64,000 nucleotides of DNA, from positions 372,001 through 436,000 of the forward strand of contig OY723292.1 of assembly GCA_963210315.1 (NCBI GenBank). Direction: 5' to 3'. The translations under genes and the position numbers were made by a program. The notes below the pieces were generated by a model. It searched no databases. It was given only the letters and a program-made list of their open reading frames with translations, and was not told the origin of the DNA. The DNA is from Rhynchopus euleeides (Eukaryota; Euglenozoa; Diplonemea; Diplonemida; Diplonemidae). Shown here piece by piece: positions 62,431-64,000 of the stretch; position 1 is the stretch's first letter, and each line of letters starts with the position of its first letter.

Positions 62431-63593
62431 TAGCAGCGCCCTGCAGGGTGGTGTGGGTCTGTGTGTGTGTTGCAATAAATCAGGAGGCATGTGCCCGCTC
62501 AGCCTGGTGCATGGTCATAAAGACGATTCTCATCAGGTGCGCGTGTGTCTCGGGTCCACAGACGGTGCCACGGTAAGTCAGTGGGAATCACAAGGGTGTC
62601 AAGGGTGGTGGAGGGTGGGGACGTCGGCTCTTCGTAACCTACATCACACCAGGGCACTGCGGGTTAGAAAAGAGGATAGGGAAGGGCAAGTGGCCACACG
62701 GGTCAAGCCTTATTGGGGTGCTTTGTTCGTACAGGGCCACTGCCTGGTGGGGAGGCGCACCGAGTCAGCTCTGGTGCTACCTGCCACCGACACACGTCAG
62801 ACACTGCTGGCATCAGATGGGCAGGCACACCGAGCTTCTGTGCTGCACGGCTTCACAACCAGCCCGCGTATGCGAAGGGGATGTTGACACAGAGGGAACC
62901 GAGGAGGACGCTCGCAGACCCAACGATGGAGCCCGTTCAACAGGTGGAAGCGTCCAATGCAACTCTCACAGTACAGAGGCCAGAAAGGACCCCGTAGTAT
63001 TGAGCGCGGAACCTCTGAAGGGGTGCAAGAGGGGGAGGGTGTGCACGGGGGGATTTCTCGTCCTGCGGAAAGCATGCACGGGGGGAAGGGGGGGAAGCCC
63101 GAGGCCAGGGGGATGTGGGGTTGGAGGCGGAGAGCACACAAAGAGAGGCCAGTTGCGTGTGCCATCACACCCGCCTTCCCCCCCCCCCCCCCCTCCCTTC
63201 CCCTCACCTCCTACCCCACGTGAATATTCTGTCTTCCAACAAAAGCGCTTCGTCATGTGGAAATGCAACGAGGGGTGAAGCCCCCCACCCCCTGCCTGAA
63301 ACCGCACACCCCATCCGACCAGCCCCCTCCGGTGCATTTGATCACGAAGAGTAGCCCACTGCTGCACCACAGGCGTTAACCAGAAACACGGTGTTGCACA
63401 AGGATGGGAAGGGTAGGATTATCCGAGCCACGCACACACGTGTCAAACTGTGCTGCTGAAAAACCTCAGCTGCTGTGTATGAAGGGTTGTAATGCTCTAC
63501 GAGGCGGCAAAACAAGGCGGTTATGCGAAAACACTCAGAACCCATCCCACATCCCTGGCGCCCCGGGGCGGCCCTCAGCACGGAAACAGCCAC
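62431..63593. other. Intergenic between DUF4116 and the right-edge gene
   Basis: No gene seen. Contains C-runs at 63179-63192 and G-runs at 63078-63096. The frames are short and inconsistent. Confidence 0.4.
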
Positions 63594-64000
63594 TCACTCG
63601 GAATAAAGCTGCGTCGCCAACGCCGGCGGGGGCGGAGAGGGCGGAGGTGGCAGAGGCCCGTGGGGGACGGGTGGCGGTAGGCACGCTTGCACTGGCTGCG
63701 CACCGGGGGCCATGGGGGCCTGGTAGCGCTGCTGGAACTGCTCACGATGCGGAGGGCGCCGCTGCTGGGAGTGATGATGTTGGTGGTGGTGATGGTGGTG
63801 GGGGTGATCCTGGCGCCATTCGTGCTGCGGCTGCCACTGATGGCGATGGCGCGGGTGCTGATGCTGACACTGCTGGTGCTGGCGGTCATTCTGCCGCTTC
63901 CGCCCCCTCTCCCGTTCCCGCTGGCGGCACCGCAGCTTCTCCTCTCGCTGCTGCTCCGTCCTGTTGGCATCGCCCAGACGCTCGAGGCACCACTTCACGA
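63594..64000 (-). CDS. C-terminal part of a His/Gln/Pro-rich protein (5' end outside window)
   Basis: The frame is open from the right edge, without an ATG, to the stop at 63594. It begins KWCLERLGDANRTEQQREEK, continues with an Arg/Glu-rich stretch (RCRQRERERGRKRQNDR), then His/Gln-rich low complexity (DHPHHHHHHQHHH) and a Pro-rich tail (PPPVPHGPLPPPPSPPPP) ending ATQLYSE. The folded part of the protein must lie beyond the window, so I cannot name it. Same strand as its neighbours. Confidence 0.6.
   Translation of the reverse strand, partial: VKWCLERLGDANRTEQQREEKLRCRQRERERGRKRQNDRQHQQCQHQHPRHRHQWQPQHEWRQDHPHHHHHHQHHHSQQRRPPHREQFQQRYQAPMAPGAQPVQACLPPPVPHGPLPPPPSPPPPALATQLYSE

Overview
The window looks like nuclear DNA of a GC-rich unicellular eukaryote. 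Three host genes carry short introns (five to eight splice junctions each can be placed from reading-frame continuity), and the products are eukaryotic: SmG, a Cwc27-type spliceosomal cyclophilin, a STE20/PAK-type kinase and a giant coiled-coil protein. All 11 host genes I support lie on the minus strand over about 55 kb. Several have a pyrimidine-rich tract plus AG just before the ATG. One-way gene arrays with such sites are typical of Euglenozoa (kinetoplastids, diplonemids), so a euglenozoan, possibly a diplonemid, is my best guess. No spliced-leader RNA gene is visible, so this is not proven.

Layout. 1-8.8 kb is gene-poor and built of nested inverted and direct repeats, palindromes rich in the AACGCGTTAT motif, and a ~55-bp element that occurs nine times in the window. 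8.8-14.6 kb is one large minus-strand gene for a predicted ankyrin/ADP-ribosyltransferase/NACHT/WD40 protein with 15 almost identical 42-residue WD40 repeats. 14.6-35.9 kb is again repeat-rich: fold-back elements at 15.2, 25.3-26.2 and 26.2-27.3 kb, AT-rich patches, long G/C homopolymers, and a broken hAT-like transposase gene (20.2-22.7 kb, plus strand) abutting an inverted copy of its own 3' part.

36-64 kb is the gene-rich half, all on the minus strand: PH-PBD-kinase (PAK-like), secreted transglutaminase-like protein, secreted WD40-like protein (copy 1, frameshifted), SmG, Cwc27, WD40-like protein (copy 2), a 133-residue acidic-tailed protein, a ~1,920-residue coiled-coil protein, a ubiquitin-like/DUF4116 repeat protein, and the 3' end of a gene running off the right edge.

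The most striking systems are the NLR-like ART-NACHT-WD40 gene with homogenised repeats, the DUF4116 array with a 225-bp higher-order unit, the transposase tail-to-tail inverted repeat that would fold into a long RNA hairpin, and the nine-copy conserved GC-rich element. Two general signals tie the genes together: every intron donor I can place reads GTATG, and the two WD40 paralogs share an acceptor-like site exactly 35 nt from the ATG.
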